The notes below the pieces were generated by a model. It did not search any database. It was not told where the DNA came from and saw nothing but the letters and a program-made list of their open reading frames with translations. Shown one piece after another: positions 35,192 to 44,857 of a stretch of DNA of 64,000 nucleotides (the stretch's first letter is position 1; every line of letters begins with the position of its first letter). Source of the stretch: Kineococcus mangrovi (GTDB lineage Bacteria; Actinomycetota; Actinomycetes; Actinomycetales; Kineococcaceae); contig NZ_JBGGTQ010000010.1 in NCBI RefSeq assembly GCF_041320705.1, positions 124,001-188,000 of the forward strand, written 5' to 3'. Position numbers and translations under genes: made by a program.

Positions 35192-36382
35192 GTGCAGGAC
35201 GAGAGCACCGGACGCACCGTCTTCGACGCGGTCGTGGCCTGGACGCGGGTGAACTCCGTCCTCCTCGACGCCTTCCTGGCCCTGGCCCTGGCCGGTCTCA
35301 GCGTCCTGGCGACCGTGACGGACCCGTCCGCGCTCGGGGTGGTCGTCGCGGCCGGGATGACCCTGCCGCTGGCGGTGCGCCGCCGGTTCCCGGAGGTGTC
35401 CGGCGGGCTCGTCGCCCTCTTCGGGTTGCTGCAGCTGGCGCTGCTGACCCCTTCCGTGGGGAGCGTCGGCGTGCTCATGGCCGTCTACGCCCTCGCCGGC
35501 TACGGCCGGCGCTGGGCCTCCCGCGGCGGTCTGCTGCTCGGCCTGGTGGGTTCGTTGCTGTGCCCCGTGGCCTTCTTCTCCGGCGCCGGGTTCGGCGCGG
35601 TCGTCGTCCTCGCGGCGCTCATCGCGTTCTCCGTCGTGGCGAGCTGGGCCCTCGGCAGCCTGCGCCGCGCCCAGCGGCTGAACGAGCTCGCCCTCGTCGA
35701 ACGGGCGCGGCTGCTGGAGAACGAGCGGGAGAACGAGTCCCGGCTGGCGACGACCGCGGAGCGCCAGCGCATCGCGCGGGAGATGCACGACGTCGTGGCC
35801 CACTCCCTGTCGGTCATCGTCGCCCAGGCCGACGGGGGCCGGTACGCGGCGAGGGCCGACCCGGCCGTGGCCGCCCAGGTGCTGGAGACGATCTCCGGCA
35901 CGGGGCGGCAGGCGCTGGCGGACATGCGGAACCTGCTCGGGGTGCTGCGCACCGGCCCGGGCGAGGAGCGCGCCCCGCAGCCGGACGCGACGATGGTCGG
36001 CGACCTCGTGGACCAGGTCCGGGCCAGCGGCCTGGAGGTCACCGCCGAGGTGCGGGGCGAGGTGCGCGACCTGCCGCCGGCGATGGGTCTGGCGGCGTAC
36101 CGGATCGTGCAGGAGTCGTTGACGAACGTCCTCAAGCACGCCGGGCCGCGGGCCCGCACGCGCGTCGAGGTGCGCTGGGAGGCGGACGCCCTGCGGCTGG
36201 TCGTCGAGGACGACGGTCTCGGAGCGGGGTCCATGGTCCAGCCGAGCCCGGGCGGTCAGGGGCTCGTCGGCATGGCCGAGCGGGCGCGGCTGCACGGCGG
36301 GTCGGTGGTGAGCGGCCCGCGGCCCGGCGGGGGTTTCTCCGTGCGCGCGACGCTTCCCTACAGTTCCCGGGGTGAGCGCTGA
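35192..36382 (+). CDS. NarL-type sensor histidine kinase
   Basis: A 396-residue membrane histidine kinase: N-terminal region with about five membrane segments (residues 20-150), coiled linker, then a HisKA_3 dimerisation domain with phospho-acceptor His in REMHDVVAHSL and a C-terminal ATPase domain (VEDDGLGAG; GGQGLVGMAERARLHGG). GTG 35192 fits a TACGCT -10 box at 35180-35185, so the mRNA may be leaderless. It overlaps the response regulator gene by 11 bases. The signal is unknown. Confidence 0.88.
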   Translation: MQDESTGRTVFDAVVAWTRVNSVLLDAFLALALAGLSVLATVTDPSALGVVVAAGMTLPLAVRRRFPEVSGGLVALFGLLQLALLTPSVGSVGVLMAVYALAGYGRRWASRGGLLLGLVGSLLCPVAFFSGAGFGAVVVLAALIAFSVVASWALGSLRRAQRLNELALVERARLLENERENESRLATTAERQRIAREMHDVVAHSLSVIVAQADGGRYAARADPAVAAQVLETISGTGRQALADMRNLLGVLRTGPGEERAPQPDATMVGDLVDQVRASGLEVTAEVRGEVRDLPPAMGLAAYRIVQESLTNVLKHAGPRARTRVEVRWEADALRLVVEDDGLGAGSMVQPSPGGQGLVGMAERARLHGGSVVSGPRPGGGFSVRATLPYSSRGER

Positions 36383-37109
36383 TGTGAACGCCGCCGGGAA
36401 CGCTGACGGGAACCCCGTCCGGGTCGTCCTCGTCGACGACCAGCAGCTCGTGCGCGCGGGTTTCCGCATGGTCATCGACTCCCAGCCGGACCTGACGGTC
36501 GTGGCGCAGGCCTCCGACGGCGCCGACGCCGTGCGCGTCGTGACCTCGACCCCGGCCGACGTCGTGCTCATGGACGTGCGCATGCCCGGGCTGGACGGGA
36601 TCGAGGCGACCCGGCAGATCACCGGCCGCCTCGGCGAGGACGGGCCCAAGGTCGTGGTGCTCACCACGTTCGACCTCGACGAGTACGTCGTCTCGGCGAT
36701 CGGGGCGGGAGCCAGCGGGTTCCTCCTGAAGGACGCCCCGCCGGAGGAACTGCTCGCCGCGGTACGCACCGTCCACTCCGGTGACGCGGTGATCGCGGCG
36801 AGTTCGACGCGGCGGCTGCTGCAGCACGTCGGCCCGCTGCTGCGGGCGGGGGCGGCGACGTCCGCGAGCACCGCCCCGGGGCTGCCGCCGGACCTCACCC
36901 CGCGCGAGCTGGAGGTGCTGGAGTGCATGGCGCACGGGCTCACGAACTCCGAGATCGCGGTGCGGTTCGTCGTCTCGGAGGCGACGGTCAAGACGCACGT
37001 CGGGCGCGTGCTGGCCAAGACGCGCTCGCGGGACCGCGTGCAGGCCGTCGTCCTGGCGTTCTCCGCCGGGTTGGTCCAACCGGGTGAGGTCCTGCGCGAC
37101 GCGCGGTGA
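36372..37109 (+). CDS. NarL/LuxR-type response regulator
   Basis: A 245-residue regulator. Receiver domain about residues 16-135: acidic pocket VLVDDQQ, phospho-acceptor Asp in LMDVRMPG, Lys in LLKDAPPEE. The C-terminal LuxR helix-turn-helix is at about 180-235 (LTPRELEVLECMAHGLTNSEIA...SEATVKTHVGRVL). A Ser/Ala linker separates the two. It is cognate to the overlapping kinase. The following secreted protein and FtsX-type ABC genes are candidate targets. Confidence 0.92.
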   Translation: MSADVNAAGNADGNPVRVVLVDDQQLVRAGFRMVIDSQPDLTVVAQASDGADAVRVVTSTPADVVLMDVRMPGLDGIEATRQITGRLGEDGPKVVVLTTFDLDEYVVSAIGAGASGFLLKDAPPEELLAAVRTVHSGDAVIAASSTRRLLQHVGPLLRAGAATSASTAPGLPPDLTPRELEVLECMAHGLTNSEIAVRFVVSEATVKTHVGRVLAKTRSRDRVQAVVLAFSAGLVQPGEVLRDAR

Positions 37110-37199
37110 CGTGTTGCCGCAAAAGCATGACCCCTGAGTCAGCTCTGAGGCACGATGAGTGACGGTTGCGAGGGCCGCGACCACTGAGGGGGGTCTCAG

Positions 37200-37862
37200 A
37201 TGTTCCACCGCCGTGCGCTGACGCGCGTCCTGCCCACCGTGCCGGCCCTGCTGGCGCTCACCGCCGCCGGCCTGCTCGGCGCGAGCCCGGCCTCGGCCGC
37301 GACGGGCGGCCCGCACCTGTTCGCCCGCGCCGCCACCCTGGAGCTGCACGCCCCGGCGCAGACCCGGCCGATGACCGACGACTGCTTCCGCGGCTGGAGC
37401 TCCGCGCTGTGCGGGTACGGCAGCGTCAGCCTCACCCTCTCGGGTTTCTCCGCCGTCGGCGGCGTCCCCTCGTGCGACCCGGGGGAGGCGACCTACTCCG
37501 ACTCCTGCGAGGAACCGGTCGCCTCGCTCGTCGAGACGGGCGGCACGAAGGTCGACGTCGTCGTGAAGTGCGCCGGCAAGCTGCTGCCGCGCGTGGCCTC
37601 CGTGCCCGTCGTCACCGAGCCCTCCCACCTCGCCGGTCCCGCCGACGTCTCGGGCTTCACCCGGCTGGACGCCGACAGCGCGCGGGTCAGCGTCGCCTTC
37701 ACCCTGCCGACGCCCAGCCGGATCGGCGTCTGCGGGAACCGTGAGACCCGCCTGCTGTCCGCCTCCGTCCGAGGCGTGACCGTCGGCTGGTCCGGCGCCG
37801 AGGGGACGTCCGTCCCGGCCGGCACGTACCGGCTGCCCGGGACGCACCGCGTCCGGCTGTGA
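37200..37862 (+). CDS. Secreted hypothetical protein
   Basis: A 220-residue protein with a Sec signal peptide (basic MFHRRALTRVLP, hydrophobic ALLALTAAGLLGA, cleavage after ASPASA). The mature part carries six cysteines (near DDCFRG, ALCGYG, PSCDPG, DSCEEP, VKCAGK, GVCGNR), suggesting disulfides. No family recognised. A GGGGGG ribosome-binding run lies seven bases upstream of the ATG. It lies between the two-component system and the ABC genes and may share their regulation. Confidence 0.75.
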   Translation: MFHRRALTRVLPTVPALLALTAAGLLGASPASAATGGPHLFARAATLELHAPAQTRPMTDDCFRGWSSALCGYGSVSLTLSGFSAVGGVPSCDPGEATYSDSCEEPVASLVETGGTKVDVVVKCAGKLLPRVASVPVVTEPSHLAGPADVSGFTRLDADSARVSVAFTLPTPSRIGVCGNRETRLLSASVRGVTVGWSGAEGTSVPAGTYRLPGTHRVRL

Positions 37863-38010
37863 GCTCCCCCGTGACCTCGAGGTGTCCACCCGGGGGATGA
37901 CGGGCGGGTGCCGCCGGATCACTTCCGGACACGACGACCGGACGCTTCCGGTCCCCTAGCGTCGTGGGCGTTCGCAGACCGTGCGAGCGCCTGCGAGACA
38001 GGGGGACGAC

Positions 38011-38784
38011 GTGTCCGGGATCGACCAGCCGGCGGGGACGCCGGCGGTGCTGCAGGCGGCCCGCCCCGCCGTGCGGGCCGAGGGGCTGCGCAAGACGTAC
38101 GGCCGGGGGGACGCCGTCGTGCACGCCCTCGCCGGGGTGGACGTCGAGTTCGCCCGCGGTGAGTTCACCGCCATCACGGGCCCCTCGGGGTCGGGCAAGT
38201 CCACGCTCATGCACTGCCTGGCCGGCCTGGACACCGCGAGCGCCGGCCGCGTGTTCCTCGGCGACACCGAACTCGGCGCGCTGCGGGACGGGGACCTGAC
38301 GCGGTTGCGCCGCGAGCGCGTCGGTTTCGTGTTCCAGAGCTTCAACCTGCTCCCGGTGCTGGACGCCACCGAGAACGTCCTGCTGCCGCTGCGGCTGGCC
38401 GGCCGTTCCCCCGACCCCGCGTGGTTCGACGACGTGGTGCGCCGGCTCGGTCTGAGCGAGCGGCTGCACCACCGCCCGCACGAGCTGTCCGGGGGTCAGC
38501 AGCAGCGCGTCGCGGTCGCCCGCGCCCTGCTGCCGCGCCCGGACGTCGTGTTCGCCGACGAACCCACGGGGAACCTGGACTCCCGGACGGGTGCGGAGGT
38601 CCTGAGCCTGCTGCGCGGCAGCGTGCGGGAGGTGGGGCAGACGGTCGTCATGGTCACCCACGACCCCGTCGCCGCCGGGTACGCCGACCGCGTCGTGCTG
38701 CTGGCCGACGGGCGGATCGCGGGTGGTCTGGCGAACCCGACGCCGAACGACGTCCTCGACGCGCTGCGCGACCTGGGGGCCTGA
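38011..38784 (+). CDS. MacB/LolD-type ABC transporter ATPase
   Basis: A 257-residue ATPase: Walker A GPSGSGKST, signature LSGGQQQR, Walker B VVFADEPTGNLDS, switch MVTHD. GTG 38011 has AGGGGGA seven bases upstream; the frame also extends to 37981. It is followed after three bases by an FtsX-type permease. Such pairs are mechanotransmission systems or exporters of peptides and lipoproteins, often controlled by an adjacent two-component system. Confidence 0.9.
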   Translation: MSGIDQPAGTPAVLQAARPAVRAEGLRKTYGRGDAVVHALAGVDVEFARGEFTAITGPSGSGKSTLMHCLAGLDTASAGRVFLGDTELGALRDGDLTRLRRERVGFVFQSFNLLPVLDATENVLLPLRLAGRSPDPAWFDDVVRRLGLSERLHHRPHELSGGQQQRVAVARALLPRPDVVFADEPTGNLDSRTGAEVLSLLRGSVREVGQTVVMVTHDPVAAGYADRVVLLADGRIAGGLANPTPNDVLDALRDLGA

Positions 38785-38787
38785 AGC

Positions 38788-41316
38788 GTGCTCCGGGTGA
38801 CCCTGGCCCAGGTGCGCGCCCACGGCGCGCGCGTCGCCGCCTCCTGCCTGGCGATCGTCATCGCGGTGGGTTTCGTCGTGGCGACCCTGTCCCTCGAGGC
38901 GACCGCGAGGAACGGTGTGCTGCAGTCGATCGGTGCGCAGTACACGTCCAGCGCCGCCGTGGTGCAGCTCGAGGGGACCGGCGCCGGACCCGACGGGGAG
39001 GACCTGCTGCCGGTGCTGCGTGACCGCCTCGCCGCCCTCCCCGGGGTCGCGGCGGTCGCCGCGGACCGCTCCGCCCACGTCTCGGTGCGGCTGCCCGGCC
39101 GGACCGGCGCCACGACCGCCGTCGTGTCCGCCGTGAGCCCCGACGGCGCCCTGCGCTGGGAGCGGGTCTCCGCCGGCCGCCTGCCCACCGGCGCCGACGA
39201 GGTCGCGGTGTCGGACCGGTTGGACGTCCCGGTGGGCTCCACCGTCGCCGTGACGACCTACCCCGCCTCGAGCGCCGACGGTGCCGCCCCGGACCCGGTG
39301 ACCCGGGAGGTCACGGTCGTGGGGACCGTGGACCTGGCCGGCGATCCGCGGGCCGGGCTGTCCCCCCGGCTGTTCGCCCCCGGCACGACGGTCACCGCCT
39401 GGGGCGGGACGAGCGTGGACCAGCTGCGGGTGGCGGCCTCCCCCGGCCAGGACGTGCTGGGCGCCGTGACCGCGGCGGTGTCCGGCGAGCCGGTGTCGGT
39501 GCTCTCCGGAACCGCGGCGGCGCAGGAGGTCGCGGACTCCTCCACCGGGGACGCGGCGTCGCTGACGTCGGTCCTGCTCGTGTTCGGCGCGGTCGCCGTG
39601 CTCGTGGCCGGGCTCGTCATCGCCAACACCTTCGCGGTCCTGCTGGCCCAGCGGACGCGGGAGCTGGCGCTCCTGCGCTGCGTCGGCGCCGACCGCGGCC
39701 AGGTCGGTCGCGGCGTGCTCCTCGAAGCCGCCGCCGTCGGGCTGCTGGCCTCGGCCGCCGGGGTGTTGGCCGGGTGCGGCCTGGCCGCCGCCGTGGCGGG
39801 GCTGGCCGGGCGGGCGGGCTCCCCCCTGCCGCTGGGCGACGTCGTCGTCCCGCCCACGGCGGTCGCCACCGGGCTCGTCCTGGGCACGGTGGTGACGGTC
39901 GTCGCGGCCGCCGCCCCTGCGCGCGCGGCGACCCGGGTGGCGCCGCTGGCCGCGCTGCGGCCGGTCCCCGCGGCCCCGGTCGGCTCGCGGGCCGGGCTGC
40001 TCCGCCTCGTCGCGGGTCTGGTGCTCGCGGTGCCCGCCACCGCGGCGCTCGTCCTGCTCGCCGGCCGGGGTGACCTGCTGCCCGCGGTCGGGGCGGGGGC
40101 CGTGAGCTTCCTGGGGTTCCTGCTGCTCGCCCAGCGCCTGGTCCCCGCCGCGGTCGCCCTGGCCGGACGCCCGTTCCGGCGCCTCGGCGGGGTCCCGGCC
40201 CGGCTGGCCGCCGGCAACGCCGTGCGCAACCCGCGCCGGACCGCGGCGACGGCCACGGCGCTCGTCATCGGCGTCACGCTCACGACGGCGATGGTCGTCG
40301 GCACGGCCTCGACGCGATCCTCGGCCGCGGCCGGCATCGACGCCTCCTACCCGACGGACGTGGTCGTCACCTCCCCGCAGGCGCTGGACGCCGCAGCGGT
40401 CGCGGCCGTCCGCGGCACGGGCCACGTCGCGGCGATGACCCTCGTCGACTCCCTCTCCCTCACCACGGCCGACGGGTCGCAGGGGCTGTCGGTGACCGGG
40501 GTCGACCCCGCCGAGGCGGCCGGGGTGGTGCGCTCCCAGGGCCGCACCCCGCTGCCGCGGGACGGGGAGCTCGTCGTCTCCCGGCAGTGGGCGCAGGAGA
40601 CGGGCACGGCCGACGGCAGCACGCTGACGTTGCACCGGGTCGAGGAGAGCACCGGGTCGGCGACCGGCCCCGGGGTGCCGTTCCGCGTGCGGGTCGCGGT
40701 CCGCTCCTCGGCGGGCGCCACCGTGACCACCGCCGACGCCCGCCGCCTCGACCCGGCGCTCGCGCCGACGGGCGCGTGGGTCCGTCTCCTCGACGGCGAC
40801 ACCGACGAGCAGGCCGCGGCGACCGACGACGTCTCCGAGGCCCTGGCACGGGTCCTGCCGAGCAGCGACGTCGCCGGCATCGCCTCGGTGCGCAACTCCC
40901 TCGACGAGGTGCTCACCACGATGCTGCTCGTCGTCACGGGGCTGCTCGCGGTGGCGGTCCTCATCGCCCTCATCGGGGTCGGCAACACGCTCGCGCTGTC
41001 GGTGCTCGAGCGGCGGCAGGAGTCCGGCCTGCTGCGGGCCCTCGGGCTGACCCGTCGCCAGCTGCGGGCGCTGCTGGCCTGGGAGGCGCTGCTCGTGGCC
41101 GGGGTCGCCGCCGTCCTCGGCGTCGTCCTCGGGACGGGGTACGGCCTGGCCGGCACCGCGTCGGTCCTCGTCCGCCAGACCCCGGTGCAGCTCACCGTCC
41201 CGTGGCTGCAGGTCGCCGGCATCGTCGTGGTCGCGACGGCCGCGGGGGTCCTGGCCTCGGTGCTGCCGGCCCGGCGGGCGGCGCGGACACCCCCGGTGGC
41301 CGCGATCGCGGACTGA
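38788..41316 (+). CDS. FtsX-like ABC permease (MacB type, two modules)
   Basis: An 842-residue permease with an N-terminal membrane helix, an extracellular MacB-like periplasmic domain (residues about 50-250), three membrane segments with the FtsX core (LLAQRTRELALLRCVGA), a long central portion, then a second extracellular domain and a C-terminal FtsX core (LSVLERRQESGLLRALGLTRRQL). The two FtsX modules mean one chain can form the whole permease. It begins three bases after the ATPase stop, with GTG. Substrate unknown; antimicrobial-peptide defence is a common role. Confidence 0.88.
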   Translation: MLRVTLAQVRAHGARVAASCLAIVIAVGFVVATLSLEATARNGVLQSIGAQYTSSAAVVQLEGTGAGPDGEDLLPVLRDRLAALPGVAAVAADRSAHVSVRLPGRTGATTAVVSAVSPDGALRWERVSAGRLPTGADEVAVSDRLDVPVGSTVAVTTYPASSADGAAPDPVTREVTVVGTVDLAGDPRAGLSPRLFAPGTTVTAWGGTSVDQLRVAASPGQDVLGAVTAAVSGEPVSVLSGTAAAQEVADSSTGDAASLTSVLLVFGAVAVLVAGLVIANTFAVLLAQRTRELALLRCVGADRGQVGRGVLLEAAAVGLLASAAGVLAGCGLAAAVAGLAGRAGSPLPLGDVVVPPTAVATGLVLGTVVTVVAAAAPARAATRVAPLAALRPVPAAPVGSRAGLLRLVAGLVLAVPATAALVLLAGRGDLLPAVGAGAVSFLGFLLLAQRLVPAAVALAGRPFRRLGGVPARLAAGNAVRNPRRTAATATALVIGVTLTTAMVVGTASTRSSAAAGIDASYPTDVVVTSPQALDAAAVAAVRGTGHVAAMTLVDSLSLTTADGSQGLSVTGVDPAEAAGVVRSQGRTPLPRDGELVVSRQWAQETGTADGSTLTLHRVEESTGSATGPGVPFRVRVAVRSSAGATVTTADARRLDPALAPTGAWVRLLDGDTDEQAAATDDVSEALARVLPSSDVAGIASVRNSLDEVLTTMLLVVTGLLAVAVLIALIGVGNTLALSVLERRQESGLLRALGLTRRQLRALLAWEALLVAGVAAVLGVVLGTGYGLAGTASVLVRQTPVQLTVPWLQVAGIVVVATAAGVLASVLPARRAARTPPVAAIAD

Positions 41317-41334
41317 TCCTGGGATCCTGCCCCC

Positions 41335-41640
41335 ATGGCTGTCGTGAAGATCAACGCGATCGAGGTTCCCGAGGGGTCCGGGGCGGAGCTGGAACGCCGG
41401 TTCGCCCACCGCATGGGGGCCGTGGAGGGCACACCGGGGTTCCTCGGCTTCGAGCTGCTGCGCCCCGTGGCCGGGGAGACCCGGTACTTCGTCTACACGA
41501 AGTGGGAGACCGAGGAGGCGTTCCAGGCCTGGTCGGGCGGCGGCGCCCGGGAGGCCCACGCGGGTGAGCGGCAGCGGCCCGTCGCCACCGGCGCCTCGCT
41601 GCTGGAGTTCGAGGTCGTGCTGGGCGCCGACCCGAGCTGA
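41335..41640 (+). CDS. mhuD: MhuD-like haem-degrading monooxygenase
   Basis: A 101-residue ABM-fold protein very close to Mycobacterium tuberculosis MhuD (Rv3592): it begins with VVKINAIEVPEG, then LERRFAHR, PGFLGFELLRPV and ATGASLLEFEVVL. The MhuD haem residues are conserved at the same positions: Asn7, Trp66 and the proximal ligand His75. MhuD cleaves haem to mycobilin and releases iron without CO. Haem iron recovery is therefore expected here. It lies 18 bases after the FtsX gene and seven bases before a small hydrolase gene. Confidence 0.88.
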   Translation: MAVVKINAIEVPEGSGAELERRFAHRMGAVEGTPGFLGFELLRPVAGETRYFVYTKWETEEAFQAWSGGGAREAHAGERQRPVATGASLLEFEVVLGADPS

Positions 41641-41646
41641 GGACCC

Positions 41647-42177
41647 GTGCGCATCCTCGAGGAGGGACGCGCTCCGGGGGCACCTGCGCTGGTGCTGCCG
41701 GGGCGCGGCTACGACGTGGACCAGCCCGTCCTGCGGGCCGTCCGCGACGAGCTCCTCGCCGCCGACCACCGGGTGCTGTCGCTGTCCTGGGCCGAGGGAC
41801 CGCCTCCCCCCGAGGACGTCCCCGCGCTGGTCCGCCTCCTCCTCGACGACCTGCGCCCCCGCCTGGTGGTGGCGAAGTCCCTCACGACCCTCGCGTTGCC
41901 GGTCGTGGCCGACCGGGGTCTGGCCGGGATCTGGCTGACGCCGCTGCTGGACCGGCCCGAGGTGGGTCTGGCCGCGGCCCGGTCCCACCCGCGGACCCTG
42001 CTCGTGGGCGGCACCGCCGACCCGTCCTGGAACCGCACCCTCGCGCACGAGAGCGACCGGGAGGTCCTCGAGTTCGACGGGGCCGACCACTCGCTAGAGC
42101 ACCGGGGGGACCCGGCCGGGACGGCGGCGGTGCTCCAGCGGCTGCGGACCGGGGTGCGGGGGTTCCTCGCCGGCTGA
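41647..42177 (+). CDS. Small alpha/beta-hydrolase-like protein
   Basis: A 176-residue protein resembling a minimal alpha/beta hydrolase: strand-turn VLPGRGYD, possible nucleophile Ser in VAKSLTTL (degenerate G-x-S-x-G), acidic residue in LVGGTADPSW and His in GADHSLEH. It lacks a lid and cannot be assigned a substrate. GTG start seven bases after the MhuD-like gene, so probably cotranscribed. Convergent with the monooxygenase gene four bases away. Confidence 0.65.
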   Translation: MRILEEGRAPGAPALVLPGRGYDVDQPVLRAVRDELLAADHRVLSLSWAEGPPPPEDVPALVRLLLDDLRPRLVVAKSLTTLALPVVADRGLAGIWLTPLLDRPEVGLAAARSHPRTLLVGGTADPSWNRTLAHESDREVLEFDGADHSLEHRGDPAGTAAVLQRLRTGVRGFLAG

Positions 42178-42181
42178 GGCG

Positions 42182-43492
42182 TCAGAACTCGAAGAGGTTG
42201 CCCCGCAACCCTCCACCGCCGTAGCCGCTCCGCAGGAGGCCCCGCCGCCGCAGGACCGGGACGAGGTCGTCGAGGAACCGGTGCAGCGTCACGGGGTGCA
42301 GGTCACCGGACAGCAGGAACCCGTCGTTGTCGGCGTCCTCGCCGAACTCCTCGACGAGGTCGGCGAACTCCTCGGCCGTGCCGACCAGACCGCTGCGGTC
42401 GGCGAGCCGTCCCTTGCGGGCCTTGCGCGCCAGCAGTTCGCGCAGCGGCGCGTCGGGCGTCCCACCCCGCAGTGCGGCGATGGTCCCCCGGGACACGTGG
42501 TCGCCGAACACGGCCGGGTCCAGCGGGCGGTCCAGCGGGAGCACCGTGAGGTCGGTCTCGAGGTCGCTGGACCAGTGCAGGGCCACCTCGCGCAGGACGT
42601 CCTCGGAGGGGGTGCGGGACGCCGCGACGACCCGGTCGGCCTCCTCCCGGCTGCTCACCAGCTCGGGTTTCACCACGAACAGCACCCGGAGGTCGTCGGC
42701 CCCGCGCCCGGCCGCCGCGGCGGCGGCGAGGACCCGGGAGCGGTGGGCGCGGACCTCCGCGACGTCGAGGCGGGCCAGGGCGAGCTGGACGTCCGAGCGG
42801 GACCCCGCGAACGCCACCCCGCGCGGGGAACCCCCCGGGGACACGAGCACCGGGTCACCGCCCGCGAACGGCAGCGCGTTGAGCGGGCCGTCGAGCGCGA
42901 AGTGCTCGCCGCGGTGCTGGAAGGCGTCGATGCGGGCGCCGTCGGCGAACCGGCCGGAGACGGGATCGGCGACGAGAGCGCCGTCGTCCCAGCTGTGCCA
43001 CAACCGGCGGACGACGTCGATCCACTCCTGCGCCCGGTCGTACGCGACGTCGTGGGCGACGGGTTCGCGCCCGACGTGGCGGGCGCTGCCCACGTCGGTG
43101 ACGAGGTTCAGCCCGAACCGGTCGCCCGAGAGGTGCTGCAACGTCGCCGCCTGCCGGGCGGCGAGGTAGGGCGGGGTGATCCCCGCGTTGACCGTGGGGA
43201 CGATCCCGAGGTGGGTCGTCGCGGCGAACAGGTAGGGCGCGAGCAGCAGCGGGTCGTGCTTGGGCCCGCCGTAGGCCGCGCGGACCCGCAGGTCCAGCGT
43301 CGCGGGGTTGCCCAGCGAGACGGCGTCCTCGACCACGACGAGGTCGAACCCGGCCCGTTCGAGGTCTCGGACCGCGTGCGCGTACAGGTCCGGCCGGGTC
43401 CAGTCGTCGTTCCAGGCCTGGTAGTCCCGGCCCCAGCCCTGCGGGCCGAAACCGCGGGAGAAGAAGTACCCGAAGTGCTGCAACCGGCCCAT
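42182..43492 (-). CDS. LLM-class flavin-dependent monooxygenase
   Basis: A 436-residue luciferase-like (NtaA/SnaA/DszA-type) FMNH2-dependent monooxygenase. VEDAVSLGNPATLDL, ATTHLGIVPTVNAGITPPYLAARQAATLQHLSG-type core and VTDVGSARHVGREP in place of the usual VTS motif support the group. Its start overlaps the metY stop by one base (TGATG). Members act on organosulfur compounds or chelators; placement behind a SAM riboswitch and metY suggests a sulfur source. The carboxy end (LRGNLFEF) echoes the paralogue across the promoter. Confidence 0.82.
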   Translation of the reverse strand: MGRLQHFGYFFSRGFGPQGWGRDYQAWNDDWTRPDLYAHAVRDLERAGFDLVVVEDAVSLGNPATLDLRVRAAYGGPKHDPLLLAPYLFAATTHLGIVPTVNAGITPPYLAARQAATLQHLSGDRFGLNLVTDVGSARHVGREPVAHDVAYDRAQEWIDVVRRLWHSWDDGALVADPVSGRFADGARIDAFQHRGEHFALDGPLNALPFAGGDPVLVSPGGSPRGVAFAGSRSDVQLALARLDVAEVRAHRSRVLAAAAAAGRGADDLRVLFVVKPELVSSREEADRVVAASRTPSEDVLREVALHWSSDLETDLTVLPLDRPLDPAVFGDHVSRGTIAALRGGTPDAPLRELLARKARKGRLADRSGLVGTAEEFADLVEEFGEDADNDGFLLSGDLHPVTLHRFLDDLVPVLRRRGLLRSGYGGGGLRGNLFEF

Positions 43493-44814
43493 CAGGACCG
43501 CACCTGCGCCAGGGACCCCTCGTGCGCGGGGTCGTGCGTGGCGGCCAGGGCCCGTTCGAGGTCGGCGACGAGGTCGGCGGGTTCCTCCAGGCCGATCGAC
43601 AGGCGCAGCAGACCGGGCCAGATCCCCGTCCCGAGCCGTTCGGCCTCGGTGCGGTGGGCGTGGGTGGTGCTGGCCGGGTGGATGACCAGCGAGCGCACGT
43701 CCCCGACGTGGGTCATCCGCGTGAACAGCTGCACGGCGTCCACGAAGCGTTGCGCCGCAGCCCGTCCGCCGGCGAGCGTGAGGGACAGGACCGCCCCGGT
43801 GCCGAGCGGCAGCAGGCGCTGCGCGACGGCGTGGGAGGGGTGGTCGGGCAGGGCGGCGTGGTCGACGGAGACGACCTCGGGACGTTCCAGCAGCCAGCGG
43901 GCCAGGATCTCGGCCGTCGCGCTCTGGCGGGCCACCCGCAGCGAGAGCGTCTCCAGGCCCTGTTGCACGAGGAACGCGTTGAAGGGCGAGATGGCCGGCC
44001 CCAGGCGGGAGGCCACCACGGCGCGGGTGTGCTCGACGTAGGCGCGCCGCGGACCGTACCGGTCGACCCAGCTCACGCCGGCGAGCACGCCGGCGGGGGC
44101 GGTGAGGTGCTCGAACCCCGACCAGTCGAACCCCTGCCCCGTGACGACGACGCCGCCCAGCGCGGCGCCGTGACCGGCGAGGAACTTGCTGGCGGAGTGC
44201 ACGACGACGTCGGCGCCGTGCTCGAGCGGACGCAGGAGGTACGGCGTGGCGAACGTGTTGTCCACGACGAGGGGGAGGCCGTGCCGGTGGGCCACGGCGG
44301 CGACGGCGGGCACGTCGAGGACCGCGTTCTTGGGGTTGGCGATCGACTCGGCGAAGAACGCGCGCGTCGTGGGGCGGACCAGCCGTTCCCAGTCCTCGGG
44401 ACCGGCCGCGAAGTCCACGGAGATCCCCAGCCGCGCGAAGTTCTCCAGGAACAACCCGCGGGACCCCTCGTACAGGTCCGCGGCGGCCACCAGGTGGTCC
44501 CCGGCTCCGAGGATGCCGAGCAGGGCCACCGTGAGCGCGGCCTGCCCGGTGCCGAGCAGCAGCGCGTCGGTCCCGCCCTCCAGGGTGGCGAGCCGCCGCT
44601 CGACGGCGGCCGTCGTCGGGTTCCCCATCCGCGTGTAGACGAACCCGTCGTCCTCCCCGGCGAAGCGGGCCCGGGCCTGCTCGAAGTCGTCGAAGACGAA
44701 CCCCGCTGTGAGGTGGACGGGGGTGACGCGGGCGCCCGTGACGGGGTCGGGTTCGCTGCCGGCGTGGACCTGCCGGGTGGCGAAGGACAGGGGGGCGCTC
44801 GGGACGTGCGGCAT
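43492..44814 (-). CDS. metY: O-acetylhomoserine sulfhydrylase (aminocarboxypropyltransferase)
   Basis: A 440-residue PLP enzyme making homocysteine from O-acetylhomoserine and sulfide. The motifs [16 protein letters not shown], the PLP Lys in [11 protein letters not shown], and the MetY-type insert ([21 protein letters not shown]) separate it from cystathionine gamma-synthases; [16 protein letters not shown] is MetY-specific. It lies under a SAM-I riboswitch, with a leader peptide ORF between. GAAGG ribosome site nine bases upstream of the ATG. The following monooxygenase overlaps by one base. Confidence 0.92.
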   Translation of the reverse strand: MPHVPSAPLSFATRQVHAGSEPDPVTGARVTPVHLTAGFVFDDFEQARARFAGEDDGFVYTRMGNPTTAAVERRLATLEGGTDALLLGTGQAALTVALLGILGAGDHLVAAADLYEGSRGLFLENFARLGISVDFAAGPEDWERLVRPTTRAFFAESIANPKNAVLDVPAVAAVAHRHGLPLVVDNTFATPYLLRPLEHGADVVVHSASKFLAGHGAALGGVVVTGQGFDWSGFEHLTAPAGVLAGVSWVDRYGPRRAYVEHTRAVVASRLGPAISPFNAFLVQQGLETLSLRVARQSATAEILARWLLERPEVVSVDHAALPDHPSHAVAQRLLPLGTGAVLSLTLAGGRAAAQRFVDAVQLFTRMTHVGDVRSLVIHPASTTHAHRTEAERLGTGIWPGLLRLSIGLEEPADLVADLERALAATHDPAHEGSLAQVRS

Positions 44815-44857
44815 CGCAGGGCCTTCCGGGGGCGGGACGGGTGAGGTGTCGGGGCGG

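Noticed and set aside
37699-42090. A 1463-codon minus-strand frame
   Set aside because: It is antisense to the secreted protein, the ABC pair, the MhuD-like gene and the hydrolase gene, all with clear motifs. Its composition is Gly/Arg/His/Gln-rich and unlike any protein family.
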